From Apostichopus japonicus (Eukaryota > Echinodermata > Holothuroidea > Aspidochirotida > Stichopodidae), in the NCBI RefSeq assembly GCF_037975245.1, contig NC_092570.1, positions 13,402,501 to 13,466,500 of the forward strand: a stretch of 64,000 nt of DNA, read 5' to 3'. A model generated the notes under the pieces. It was given only the letters and a program-made list of their open reading frames with translations. It did not search any database and was not told where the DNA came from. Below, piece after piece: positions 17,701-29,930 of the stretch (within the stretch, counting starts at the first letter, position 1; each line of letters starts with the position of its first letter). Both the position numbers and the translations under genes were made by a program.

Positions 17701-20615
17701 TTGGAGTTGGAACGTTTCCACGTTTTATTTTGGTTTACAAGTACACAAGATAAACCTTATTTCTGCTTTGGATCATATCTTTCTACGTATATTTTCTGGA
17801 TTTTCATCTCATAACATGTTAATAATATCAACGCATCGTGTCAAAAACAAACATTCTTTTTTCATTTTGAAGTGAAAATTTTCGTCTTTCATAATTTTAT
17901 TTCACATAACTCTTTTTTAAAGTTACATCGATCTTCATTTTGATATAGATTATCTAAGCAGTAATATTTTTTTTTTCTTTTCGATAACAATGAGGTCTTT
18001 GTGGTCTAAGGGTACCTTAGATTGTATACGCCTACTAGTAAAGGGTAAACATGAGATGGAAATAAGACCATCAGCCCAATTTTTGTTTATGTAAAATAGG
18101 TTAAAATTATATCAAACACGTTACATGAAAGTAACCTTTATGTATTCGTCCAGATTCGTCCAGATTTGGAGAATTCATAAGTTCATCTTTTATTATTCCT
18201 GCAGAACAAACAAGTGTTATTTACTATCAAATGTCCCTTGGTTGATGTGGCACATAACAATCCTTACAACCCGCTTTGTGAAAACTAATGACTATTTTAT
18301 TTCCTTTCCGAAATTGTAATTGTTTTTAGATCTACCGTATAGTTAACACACACACAAAAATCGCAATTTGTCCTCAGTATTCTTAAAAGCATCTTGTAGA
18401 TTTGTTTGTTTGTTTGTTCTCCTCCATTAATATTGATTCAAACTATTCTGAAGAAAGACAATGAAAGGTAATCAGTAATTAGTTCCAAATTTTAGCAAGT
18501 TTTTGCCAGAAGTTTTTCATATGTACTTTCCTGATGGACATTCTGATTCTTCTACTTGTCCACCACATACAGGAGTGTTAAAAGACAATTAAACATCTTA
18601 GTATGATAAAATAACATTCCAAATAGCAGGAAAATGTTTCTTATTTGTTTGTTAATTTAAGAAATTGATGACCATTTTTGAAATTGCTAGCATATTAGGA
18701 GCCAATACTTATGACCTTTACTTCGATAAGTGAAAAAAAAAGATTAATGCATTATGCAAGCTTCTTTAATGTAACGCACTATTTTTGTTATGTTTCCTGT
18801 TATGCAGCTATACTTCATTCTGGAAGAGTTAAAATAGATTGGGTCGGGACAAAATTAATCAACGTGTCTCATTTCTATGCGTTTGAGCATTTTTTTTTTA
18901 ATTTCAAGGGAGGATTTAATTTCAGGAGGAAAATTCTATTGATGTGTCAAAGTCGATGAAGAAGAAAAAATGAGTACTAGTAATGTGATTTATAGCTATT
19001 CTGGTTCTCATGGTATTCATCTTTTTAAATATGGTGGAATGCTCCTTTAAGACCATTTTCAATAGCCGATGACGCAGTCTCCTAATAGCAGACGTACATG
19101 CAAAATGGAAAATATTTGTTTTAGAATATGACCTTACAGTGGTATTGCGAAATCCCCATTGCGAAAAGATATCAAACACAAAATAGCTATGTCAATCGCT
19201 TACCGTGCCTGGGCGAGGAACCCATCTTTCTTGTACCGAGTTTTGTATATAGCATCTGAGGAAGTGACCTGATGTTTTCTGTGTTAGACTAAGTAGTCCA
19301 GTCACTTTAAATGAATGTCCCCCTCAGATACTTTTAAAGGATCTTTCTCACGAATTAAAAGTCGAATAATAGAGTACAACTGCCCTATTGAGGTCTATAT
19401 ATAACATATCAAAACTAGAAAAAAGGTAGAGAAATTTGGACATTAATTCTTTTCCTTCTATTGCTTCGTTCCTCGATATAGAATTAGGCCGTGGTCAAAC
19501 TATTGAACCCTTTTTTTTTGTAACGGGTAGCAGTAACGAGCACAACATGGAGAAATTATCCCAAATCGACTAGAATACTGCTTTAAGATCAAGGTTTCAT
19601 TGTCGTTGCTCACATGCATCGTGAATCTTATGTAAATATTTAATTGGGAAATATTGTGATTAAAACAGATTTCAATTATGTGGGTGGGTGGATGAGTGGG
19701 AATGTGTGTGAATTGGTGTTTGTAAGTGCAGTGTCGCAGGAAGCTATCAAAAGGTGATGGGGGGGCAGAAAATCAGTGAGGTCTGTGCATGGTATTTCAC
19801 CAGAAAGATTTTACTCTCGTAAATGCAACGGTAATTTAGACTTCATTAACTGATTGTGGACCAAACACCCTGGCAGCGGAGTGTTTTGCCTTTTCACATT
19901 ATACTTTTGACCTTGGATTGGATAGGGTTTCAAACGTTACGTAGGACGCATCAGTTTAAAACTTCTACAGCCAAAAAGAAAAAACAAAACAAAAAAAGAA
20001 CAAGAATCGAAAAGCTAAAGCAACAACAAATGGAACATCAGTAGAAACAACAAATACAACCTATAAAACAACAAGCGCCACAAACAAAAATCGGATATTT
20101 GACGTTTGGCGAGATGAAATTACTCTGCCAAATGACAAATATCTTAATGTTGACGTTTTGGGCGATTTGCATCTTGACAAAACGTTGACCGGTTTTGTCA
20201 TGTTGGCGAGTTGTTGCATCTACCTCATCAAAACGTCAATATATATGTCCCTTCTACGTTTCCGTACAATAAGTTGCATCCACATACCTAACATGAAGTT
20301 AACCCATCATGGAGTTCTTTGGTTACCGTGTATACAAGCCGAAGCGTCGCACACCTATGGTTGGCCGTGCGGGTCAAAAAGAAATCCCTTTACGTGTATT
20401 ACCAATTTCCTTTACAAGTAACGATAACAGCCAATCAAAATCTCCAAAAAGAAGAATCAATGGAGTTGTAGATCTCATCTCCTCCATGACGGACGGTAGT
20501 GACCCTTACCAAGCACATAAAGTACTATTTTAACATTTTCCCCATTATTCTATACATATCTTGTGGTTTTAGTGACCGTTTATGACTTAATGAGTTTTGG
20601 AGGTATTTGACCTCT
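17701..20615. other. 3' flank of VWD copy 1, no gene seen
   Basis: Part of the duplication unit. No AATAAA is found close after the stop; where copy 2 has AATAAA this copy reads AACAAA (near 17847). The remainder is AT-rich with no supported exon. Confidence 0.6.
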
Positions 20616-20989
20616 ACCATGGCCCAGAAAACTTCAAGGGCCCATGGCCCACCCGTGATTTAATCATGTGCAAAGACACAAGGATAATTCCTGTAGTTGC
20701 ATTGGACCCTTTATACATTGGAGAAACCAAAAAATACCATCTACGACTTTTATCTGTACCGGGCTCCAGGCAACAGCCATAAAGGGCCCATGGCCAACAC
20801 ATGATTTGATTATGTTAACAAAAACCAGGATTATTCTTTTAGAGGTGTTGGCCCTATTGGACATTGCGGTATCCAAAAATACCAACGACTTCTTTTTTAA
20901 CTGGAACGGGGCCCATGCAGCAACCTCAAAGGCCCAATTGCCCACACAGGAATTAATCCTGTGAAAATAGACAAAGGGCCCAAAACTTG

Positions 20990-21420
20990 CACTAAGGCAT
21001 CAACGTGATCCCTGTGGCTTGAATATTTTATTTCCTTCTCTCAACATGCTGACACAAGTTTTGGACATTCTGATATAAATCTCGACATACATCTATATAC
21101 AGTTTTGGGCATTAACGAAACGATGGCGCGCGCCCATGTGCCAAAATTATAGCATGACGTCAATAATGTATCTAGCACGCAATGTTGACATGACCAATGT
21201 AGTAGTGGCATGCTGTTACAAGTTTTCGACATGCTGATGTTGAATTTGACATGTTGATAGACGTAATGACATATTGGTATTTTGTTTCGAATGTTCATAT
21301 GGAATTGTAACTTGTTGATATCGAATTGGACATATATATATTAACTTGGACACTTCACTTTCTTTTTCGACATTTATGGAACGTTTGGCTCTCCGTACAT
21401 GTTGACAAGCAGGAAATGGC
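20990..21420 (+). repeat. Dispersed repeat B, long copy
   Basis: About 430 bp from AAGGCATCAACGTGATCCC to CCGTACATGTTGACAAGCAGG. The parallel segment downstream of VWD copy 2 joins the two flanks directly (TTGCA|AATCTAAAAT near 33860), which is an empty site. There the element lies elsewhere and inverted (33108-33522). This behaviour marks it as mobile. No terminal repeats are obvious, so its class is open. Confidence 0.75.
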
Positions 21421-21663
21421 TAAAATCTAAGATTTAGGTTTTTGACCTCTGACCTTTGAAATATGACATCATCAATCACACAGGCAAGACTTTACATGGC
21501 CAGGCACCTACCAACCAAGTTTGAACTTGATTGGATTTTATGGTCTTGGAAAAGTTCACGACAAACTTTTTTTCGCTCACTCACACACACACACGCACAC
21601 GCACACACATCCACACACACAAATACAATAATCCTAACATTTTTGATGTGGGGTGAAGTACAA

Positions 21664-21706
21664 TATCTCATCTCCCTATACATTACAGGTATAGGGAGAT
21701 GAGATA
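21664..21706. repeat. 18-bp-arm perfect hairpin
   Basis: TATCTCATCTCCCTATAC (21664-21681), loop ATTACAG, then the exact reverse complement to 21706. Homology with the downstream paralogous segment ends inside this hairpin: 36095-36125 keeps only the left arm, with changes. Confidence 0.85.
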
Positions 21707-21995
21707 AAAACAACCTTTCCTTACACGTATATGAATATTTTGTTACGCGTAAGGTTTTTTTTTCTTTACGCGTTCAATTCGTCGTATGCTTTAAGTTTTA
21801 GCAGTGCTATTACAACAAGATAAATAGAAAAATGAATAAATATAGTCTACACATAGATAAACAGATGTTTTCCCGTGTTTTAGTTTCGACCTTATGACCC
21901 GAACGGCAAACCATACAAACCAACGCACCCACGCGTTAATCAATGCTTGACTGGTTCTTACATGTATTTGTTACATGTTATTTGCTTCAGAAATT

Positions 21996-22140
21996 GTATA
22001 TAAACCAATGTCTCTGTTTACTGGGTCTGCATTCGTTCAGCCAACTGAAGACTAAAGAACCGTGCAGCACCGTTAGTCTCTACACCAAAATAATCACGCA
22101 AGGAACTTGAACCCAAATTACCAAATCGCAGACTTGTATT
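21996..22140 (+). promoter_or_regulatory. TATA box and non-coding leader exon of VWD copy 2
   Basis: TATATAAACC at 21996-22005 is followed about 30 nt later by a leader of roughly 110 nt ending at GACTTGTATT|GTAAGTATAT (exon end 22140). The acceptor is TTATTTGCAG at 23876, 24 nt before the ATG at 23901, exactly as in copy 1. The leader shows no similarity to that of copy 1. The intervening intron contains a 683-bp tandem duplication. Confidence 0.55.
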
Positions 22141-22319
22141 GTAAGTATATAATATGTTCTTCTTAAATTCTTTAATTCTCAATGTGTGTTTGCCAAATTT
22201 TTATTTCGACTTTTCCAGCTTTCTGCCCCTAAAAGCTCAGTGAAAATAACACCGTTCTATATGCAATTTTCATATTAATAATCATTACTTTTATTGAGTG
22301 ATCTGACGTTAAACATTTT

Positions 22320-23695
22320 GAGCTGAATAAAATTCGCCAGATTTTTTTAACGAGTCCGTAGATTCTTCAAACTTCAGTCAAAGTATGTAACCCCACCATA
22401 CAGACCATGCACCAATCAAATCTCCCTGTTTTGTTTACGACCGTTAGGCCTGTGTGCTAGCCTGTGTTAGGTCAATTCTCTTGAAATAGTGTATATCTTT
22501 CTTTCGGTCTTACCGATGTAGCTTGCGAAATTGTTACATTTCCTTCCATTGCAAGGAATAAACAGGTGTTTTCAGACGTTTCCTCCGTGACACTAGCTCT
22601 TCTTCAGGGCATGGTCACCAAACATGACAAGGAGTAGCAAGAATTGAAACTTTTAATATAGGGAAGAGTGACGGCATGACAGTGAAGTCAAAGCGACTTA
22701 CTGAGTTTTGCTGGATTAGCAGAAGTTTTGGAAAATCGAATTATGTTTAATCCGTGTAGGATTATTTTAATCCGATTCAGATTGACTTATCTGGGAGGAC
22801 TGGTCGTTTCTGATGTTTAAGCCGAATGGTGCGTGGTTTTAGATTTTAGTTCCTTGAAATTTTATTTTCCTTTTCTAGATTAGTCTGTCCAATAATCGTT
22901 TTGGTCAAAAGCAATAACACGTAAATTTTCAATCGAAAGATTTGTGAGTTGAAGTGATTTTCAACCGGTTGGTTGATGTTTTTTGTTTTCATCGCCGATT
23001 TTGAGCTGAATAAAATTCGCCAGATTTTTTAACGAGTCCGTAGATTCTACAAACTTCATTCAAAGTATGAAACCCCACCATACAGACCATGCACCAATCA
23101 AATCTCTCTGTTTTGTTTACGACCGTTAGGCCTGTGTGCTAGCCTGTGTCAGGTCCATTCTCTTGAAATAGTATATATCTTTTTTTCGGTCTTACCGATG
23201 TAGCTTGCGAAATTGTTACATTTCCTTCCATTGCAAGGAATAAACAGGTGTTTTCAGACGTTTCCTCCGTGACACTAGCTCTTCTTCAGGGCATGTTCAC
23301 CAAACATGACAAGGAGTAGCAGGAATTGAAACTTTTTATATAGGGAAGAGTGACGGCATGACAGTGAAGTCAAAGCGACTTACTGAGTTTTGCTGGATTA
23401 GCAGAAGTTTTGGAAAATCGAATTATGTTTAATTCGTGTAGGATTATTTTAATCCGATTCAGATTGACTTATCTGGGAGGACTGGTCGTTTCTGATGTTT
23501 AAGCCGAATGGTGCATGGTTTTAGATTTTAGTTCCTTGAAATTTTATTTTCCTTTTCTAGATTAGTCTGTCCAATAATCGTTTTGGTCAAAAGCAATAAC
23601 ACGTAAATTCTCAATCGAAAGATTTGTGAGTTGAAGTGATATGCAACCGGTTGGTTGATTTTTTTTTTTTTTTTTTTTTTTTTTTGATCGCCGAT
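22320..23695. repeat. 683-bp tandem duplication, two units
   Basis: Unit 1 (22320-23002) and unit 2 (23003-about 23690) both start at GAGCTGAATAAAATTCGCC and share a few percent of substitutions. Each contains CTCTTCTTCAGGGCATG, reminiscent of retroelement 3' ends. Unit 2 ends in a T-run at 23661-23684. It lies in the leader intron of VWD copy 2 and is absent from copy 1. Confidence 0.92.
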
Positions 23696-23900
23696 CTATG
23701 TTAAGTCTTCTCAAAATGCACCATTCGACGTCTAAATAATTTTTTGGGGAGGACACCATACTCAAGATATACTCAAGATACAAGATATAGTTCTGACTTG
23801 CAATTTATAAAATACATTATAATATGTGTTTGCACTATAAGATATAACAGTACCCACGGTCCCGACTTATTTGCAGCACTGGTAAACCAAGAGTGTAAAG

Positions 23901-26900
23901 ATGGCGGCCTGGCAGCAGTTTTCAACAGTATGGCTGGCTTTGATAATAGCCACAACGATCGTATCAGGTGAGCATATGTAAAGTTTACAATTCATTGGAA
24001 ATCCTTTCATAATTGTTTTATATCGAAAGAGCTATAAGAGTCAAGAAGAAATCCGTGACATTCTGTACAGCTGATCCAGGATTCCTCGGAAGATGTGGAG
24101 GTGGAGGTGGAGGTGGAGATGGAGATGGAGGTGGGATGGAAAGAGTAGGGAGGATAGGACTTTCTTGGTCTAGTTACGTAAAATGGATAAATCTTTCTTA
24201 TGGGAAGTTGTTGGGACAGGTTTTGACTTCTCGTGTATGATTACGTCACGTTACCTGATATTTGTTTCACGTGTTATTCTAATTCTCACGTGTCCTGCCT
24301 CATGTCTCACATTTACGGTGTCTTCAACGTGTTATTCTTTTTCTCACGTGTCCTGCCTCATGTCTCACATTTACGGTGTCTCAACGTGTTATTCTATTTC
24401 TCACGTGTCCTGCCTCATGTATTTACGGTGTCTCAACGTGTTATTCTATTTCTCACGTGTCCTGCCTAATGTCTCACATTTACGGTGTCTTCAACGTGTT
24501 ATTCTACTTCTCACGTGTCCTGCCTCATGTATTTACGGTGTCTCAACGTGTTATTCTATTTCTCACGTGTCCTGCCTCATGTCTCACATTTACGGTGTCT
24601 CACCTCTCAGTGCTCCCGTGTCCTGATGGAGTCTGTACTGAAATAAAAAATAAAAAATAATAAGTTACGTCATCAATTAAATATTCTATAGTTTTGCAGA
24701 AAAGAAGCTGCGTGGTTGTCGCCTACATGATCGTACGAAAGCTTTCCTAATGTCTGAACATCAATGCAGTATTACCACGTCGATGTTTTCAATGTTAAAA
24801 AAAAATTGGTAAATACATTTATGTGGTAAAGAAGAAAATATTTGTTCCCTTTTTTATAGGAATGTCCAATTGTCCTGATGAAACAGTCGGCTTATCGTGC
24901 GATAATTTAAACGGTAAGAGTTTATTATTCTATTCAAGGTTCTTGATCAATGATCACAAACATTAGAAGCTTACAATCTGATGGCGGAAAGGAGAGAGGC
25001 GGAAGGGGGTTGGCAGGATGGGGGATTCGGAGGCGGTATTGAAGAGATCAATTGAAGGGGGTTGACGATATCATGAATGGGTTTGCCATTTCTTTGACAT
25101 AATTTACCAAGTTTCCATGAGTCACGAGGGAAGGGGAGAGGCAGAAGCGGTTAATGGGAGATGGAATATATTTTAAGAGGGGAAACAAGAATTTCTATCG
25201 GAGAGGAAAGATTCTACCTTTTCACTATTCTTTTTCCTTTCACCATACTCAAGATATTGTTGCTATTAGTTTTAAGATGATAATAACAGCATATAGTTTG
25301 TTCCGTTTGGCAGACCGCAGTGAGTGGGGTGTATGTACTGTGCGGGGAGATCCACACATCAACACCCTCGATGGAAAAGAATGGCGTTATTTTGGACATT
25401 GCGAATATATCCTATCTGAATTCTGCGAAGACAACGACAACGACTTTCAAATCACCGCTGATTTTGACCCACGTGCCAAGAATCCGAGCCAGACGTATGC
25501 AGCGTCGGTTACTTTAAAAATAGGTGGCGATACCTTTACCATTGGTGTGGGTGGGGCTAATCCCGCTATAGGTACCTACACCACGGTGGAGAATGGCTAT
25601 ATAGTTTATGTATTTGCTAACGCTGCAAATACTAAACTGGTGAGTTTATTTTAAAAGTTAGTACAGGTGTATTTTTTTCTATAAATCCCGTTAATAGAAG
25701 AATGTCGGTTTCGGAATTGGATTAGAAACACTATTACTTTTTTATCAGGCTTACATTAGAGATGCATTTTATTGTGTAAGCTGTTGCTATGGTGATACCA
25801 TTACAGAATTAATACCAATCAGACTATTTGGTGACCAAAACAAATTATATCAGTAATAATTTCTGTCATTCTTTGTTAATATTCATGATCCTTTTTTTTG
25901 TGAAGCCAGAACTTGAAGATCGGGAAAAAAAACTAATATGTTAAATCTAAACAATATTCGACTCCAAGCAGATATCCTCTACGCGGAAAATTTAAGTCAC
26001 TTTTAAGAAGCACTTTACTTTTAATAGCAGCAATTTGACAAGACTTCTATACTTGTTTACTTTCATTTTACCTTAAAAGACATCAGTACTGCCCACAAAT
26101 GTAAATTAGATGATCAGGTCATTGTCATTCATCATTTAGCTTCACCAGTAGACATAATAGCATCCTCGAAAAGTCTTCCTCATTAAACAAAAATAAACAT
26201 TTTCCAACTGAACATGACCCTAATGTCTGTGAATAATTGAGTCCAAACCGCCAGAAAAGTATACTTTTGAGAACTGGATGTTTACGCATGCTTACATTTG
26301 TGACCAACACTAGCAACCGGTGCCAAACCTATTTAGTCTGTACCATATTGAACCTTATATGCTCACCTCTTGTAGGTAGTTTTGTACTGAAACCGCTTGC
26401 CCGTAGGGGTCCATGAACTTGCCTTAACTAATGCCAGTCAGTTGGAACAGTTTCCTAAAGCTAATACTTTTAAACTGTCCCTTCATGTCATGCTACAAAG
26501 CACTTATATTGACAGTACAAACAGTTCCTAACCTTTATATGATAGAAACATGATATTCATACTGCTCATACTGACATTACGAGTGCTCCGGAAAGCGGGA
26601 CCTGACAGTACGGTATATATAGAGAAGATTGTCTTACGTGGGTACTCACCATTGCTATTGGACTGTAAACGTTTTGGTTTGGGGTTTTTTCTTGATAATA
26701 TTTTAATAATTTATTCACAAAGGAAAATAATCTATGTATTAAATACTTGTAGTTAATGAAACTATGAATTACATTGGCATTTTCTTTTTTATTCTTTAGT
26801 ATATCCGCGTTACACTCAATGACGAGGACATTGTCAGGATAAGCTATCGGGAAAAATTTCACTTGATCGAGATCCACTTTGATTATGGCACTCATTACGA

Positions 26901-28094
26901 TCAAGTTTGTGGATTGTGCGGTGTTTGGGATGGCAAAGAGAGTAATGACCTGAAAACGGTATGTTTGTTTACATCGCAATATAATAACTATATTATTCCG
27001 GCTAACGATAATTATATTCCGACCTACCCCTAGCCATTACCTCACCAAAGCCACCCCCCCCCCACCATACATATACTTACGCAAGGATGTGCCCATAAAT
27101 TCCTGAGTGCCGGGTATACTGATCGCCGTTCGATATATAAAGGTGCTCAGATGCCAAATGCTGGCACTTGTGTAGCTTTTTTTTGTGTAACAATTTACAT
27201 TTTGTAATTTTTTTTTGAGTGAAATATATTACGTACCTGGTAAAATGTATTAGTTTGTCTCAAAGAGATTTTACAAGGGACCGATTGAGAGCCGTAAGTA
27301 ATGTTTCTCGCATGCGTAACTTATGCATTATTAGTCCGTATGATTTTGGCATAGTCTAGGCCCAATTTATGTTGAATATATTGTTAGGAATGTCGGGATT
27401 TTAGATGAATAGTGCTGGGCGGGATTCACGATGTTTAAGACAATGCTGGGCGGGGCCGCCCAGTGCCGCCCAGCGTGGGGACATCCCTGCTCACGAGATG
27501 TACCCCAGCATTGCAGCGCCGTTACATTTCATGTACCGGACAGTGGCGTAGCTAGGGGGGTCAAGGGAGGGCACGTGCCAGAGCGCCGGGTTCAGGGGCA
27601 ATGAAATGGGAGAATGAGAGTAAACAAAATAAGCACTTTTTAGCAAAAACATGACAAAATTGATGTATGTCGTCAGGCATGAATAATTTCCAGTTACTAA
27701 TAAGAATCTAGACAAAATCTAGTTGTTTTTATAAGCAAATTTATAGATTGTTTTTCTTTTCAGTCAATTTCAACCGTTTTCTCTTTTTTTTTTTCTGATC
27801 TGTGTTCTGTAATGACTACATGTCACGGAAATTTCGGAGATTTCAGTATACAGTTCCAAGGCAGTAGATTTCGAAAAGGTGGAAATATCATAGGCGTAGA
27901 AGCACAATTTGATTTAGGGGGGGGGGTGGCTGTAACGACTTGCCCGATTTATTTCTACGACCAAAATTAGGTTATGAGGTATTTTTATATTTTAAGTTAA
28001 AAACACAAATTGTTTTATTTTCAAAAACATAAGATTTTTTCTAATGCTGGGTTTCCCACAACTGACTTCTGTCGACTGCCCCCACCCACCCCCA

Positions 28095-28135
<41 letters not shown>

Positions 28136-28289
28136 TAAATATAAATGAAAATCGTAATGAGTTGGAAAATCAAGAACAGTGAAAAACTTTAAGCCTCCAC
28201 CGGGATTCGAACCACGGGCCTTCCGCTCTGTACGCGGACACCCTAACCACTAGGCTATGGACGCTGATTTTATGTCCAGAGGTTCGAAA

Positions 28290-28385
<96 letters not shown>

Positions 28386-28660
28386 AGAATTGAATGTGTA
28401 GCAAGTGGTATGACAGATATATAGTAATTCAATAAAGAATTACACACCAGACAAATTCCACTTCACGAACGGTTTCGTCCTTTTGGGACTCATCAGGACT
28501 CACACTTTAACACACCAGTAGAATCACTGTGGTCGAGTGGTACGGACTTTGGTTCGTGACACGAAGATCCGGGGTTCGAATCCTACCTTCGCCTGATGAG
28601 TCCCAAAAGGACGAAACTGGTCGTGAAGTGGAATTTTTCTGGTGTGTTATTCTTTATCGA

Positions 28661-28704
<44 letters not shown>

Positions 28705-29930
28705 CTAAACTAAATTGGCTCCTCTGTTTTCGTTGATGCTTAAAAAAGCAAGCAATAAAAATCGCAATGCGCGCTCTTATCCGTTATGGCGCGCGTAAAC
28801 GCGAACCCGCGTGTGTATATGTATATATATATGTCACCAATATCAGACACTGGTATACAAACGAAATAGCACGAAAAATATTGAACGTAAGATATATTAG
28901 GCATTCTTCGTAAAATATTCATCATACATTTTGATTAATTGATTGATTTTTGTTATTGATTTGTCCTCACAGAAATCTAACAAACCTCGCTCTAGTAAAA
29001 CTAAATCTACTGGAAGCCGAAAGAGGAGGGGATTGCCGGTAATTGTTATCTTCTTAATCGATATATTTATCTATTTAATACATCATCATTTAAATAATAA
29101 ATAAATAAATACGTCATTTACATAGCGCTAAATCACCAAAAGTATCAAAGCGCTTCACAAATAAAATGATAAAAAGGGGAATAAATACAGTGCAAACAAA
29201 TAATAACATAAAACAAAATAATCCTAAAATACAAAAAAAAAAGTTTTACATTGTCATACTTCAAATTACCTTTCAAATTGTCCTACATTCTAATTATGAC
29301 ATTACGTAATTACCTGACAAAACTGTGATTCGTCGTTGCTTATAATAATCCTTAGAGAAACTTGATGACAAAAATATAACCAGTTTGTTTATGTTTAATA
29401 TATAATGTTTAATTTATTGTTTTTCTTTTGTTAATTTATGTGGATTATTCCTTAAATTACGCTGGCTGTGATTGAAATTCATCATATTGATAAGCAATGC
29501 CCTAATTTATTGCGCTTTCTTTTATTACACAAATATTTAATCAACAAATCGGCATTTTCTAATAACAGTCTAAACAGAATAAAACACAATTAAAAGCATG
29601 ATTGAGAAAACAAGAAGACAAAAAATCAAGATTTTTTTTGCCTTTTTATTTTTCACTATTATTTATTGGAAATTAACCAAGTAAACTGTAAAAAAAAAAA
29701 ACATTATGGGATGTAGAAAGCAAGTATCGAACAAAATTGCAAAGAAACTTTCAAAACCATCCCTAAGCATCTTTTCGTAAGCAAATGTATATTTAGAGAA
29801 ATCGTAATATGATATTAACAGTTCCACGTTTCTTCCCTCTCCTTAGCATAACACATCACACCAGGAGTTTGGTATAGCATGGAAACTTAATGAAGATTGC
29901 GTGGAACCAGATATCCCACAGAATCCTTAA
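23901..29930 (+). CDS. Small secreted single-VWD-domain protein, copy 2 (251 aa)
   Basis: Exons 23901-23967, 24860-24913, 25314-25639, 26800-26958, 28973-29038, 29847-29930, identical in length and phase to copy 1. Signal peptide, C-x8-C module, VWD domain ([25 protein letters not shown]), basic linker [16 protein letters not shown] and tail [11 protein letters not shown] are all intact. Residue 164 is Ser, so there are eight cysteines. The tail begins HNTS, creating an N-glycosylation sequon missing in copy 1. Against copy 1, the VWD exon has 13 replacement and 2 silent differences, and the linker exon differs at 13 of 66 bases while adjoining intron sequence is almost identical. AATAAA at 30076-30081 is a likely polyadenylation signal. 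Function is not known beyond secretion and the VWD fold. Confidence 0.88.
24268..24606. repeat. 57-bp minisatellite in intron 1 of VWD copy 2
   Basis: About six units, same family as 12470-12885, with CTCACGTGTCCTGCC in each unit. Two units have gained a T (GTGTCTTCAACG), not seen in copy 1, so the arrays have diverged independently. Confidence 0.92.
27082..27489. mobile_element. hAT-like MITE in VWD copy 2
   Basis: Orthologous by duplication to 15333-15780; left end has one change (CAAGGATGTGCCC), right end GGGACATCCCTG. Shorter by internal deletions. Confidence 0.7.
28146..28290 (-). mobile_element. tRNA-derived SINE, family A
   Basis: On the minus strand it has a pol III A box TAGCCTAGTGG (28247-28257) and B box GGTTCGAATCC (28203-28213), then CGGTGGAGGC, an AT-rich body CACTGTTCTTGATTTTCC, and a tail that runs into (TA)n at 28095-28140. 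Other copies: 46606-46745, a 3' half at 46757-46806, 62648-62731 and a tail fragment at 41317-41352. It is not a tRNA gene; the arms do not form a full cloverleaf with an intact acceptor stem. Confidence 0.85.
28293..28385. repeat. (TA)n microsatellite
   Basis: About 90 bp of TA between two SINE families in intron 4 of VWD copy 2. A second run is at 28662-28700. Together they correspond to the single run in copy 1. Confidence 0.97.
28405..28500 (-). mobile_element. Truncated hammerhead SINE (family H), minus strand
   Basis: The minus strand carries CTGATGA, the GTCC-CAAAA-GGAC helix II, GAA and ACCGTTC, then GTGAAGTGGAATTTGTCTGG and TAATTCTTTATTGAATTAC. The tRNA-like head is missing. The bases before CTGATGA (GAGTC) do not pair with GTGAAG, and ACCGTT is not self-complementary, so the ribozyme fold is broken. 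It abuts a full copy in the opposite orientation. Confidence 0.75.
28505..28664 (+). mobile_element. tRNA-derived SINE with hammerhead module (family H)
   Basis: A box TGGTCGAGTGG (28530-28540) and B box GGTTCGAATCC (28573-28583) are 32 nt apart, as in pol III promoters. Four bases after the B box begins a hammerhead motif (28587-28628). The 3' part reads GTGGAATTTTTCTGGTGTG and TTATTCTTTATCGAATTTA, then (TA)n. The insertion is absent from the paralogous intron of VWD copy 1, so it arrived after the duplication. Same family: 48001-48163. Confidence 0.85.
28587..28628 (+). ncRNA. Type I hammerhead ribozyme in SINE
   Basis: Order seen: CTTCGC (helix I 5'), CTGATGA core, GTCC-CAAAA-GGAC helix II, GAA core, ACTGGT (short helix III), C (cleavage residue, 28622), GTGAAG (helix I 3'). 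Helix I pairs six of six with one G-U. Helix III has one G-U mismatch from a palindrome; in the 48-kb copy it is the perfect palindrome ACCGGT. A very short palindromic helix III is known from hammerheads of Penelope-like elements, which act as dimers. Activity is inferred, not shown. Confidence 0.75.

Noticed and set aside
18922-19179. 85-codon minus-strand frame identical in both units (31165-31422)
   Set aside because: Identity reflects the youth of the duplication; T-rich composition and no domain or splice support.
20309-20533. 74-codon frame (MEFFGYRVYKPKRR...) present in both duplication units (also 32554-32778)
   Set aside because: The three differences between units are all amino-acid replacements and none silent, no domain is recognisable, and sharing is explained by the recent duplication.
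28203-28257. tRNA genes at 28.2, 28.5, 46.7, 48.1 and 62.7 kb
   Set aside because: A and B boxes are present, but no full cloverleaf with acceptor stem is formed, and the copies share SINE bodies and tails.
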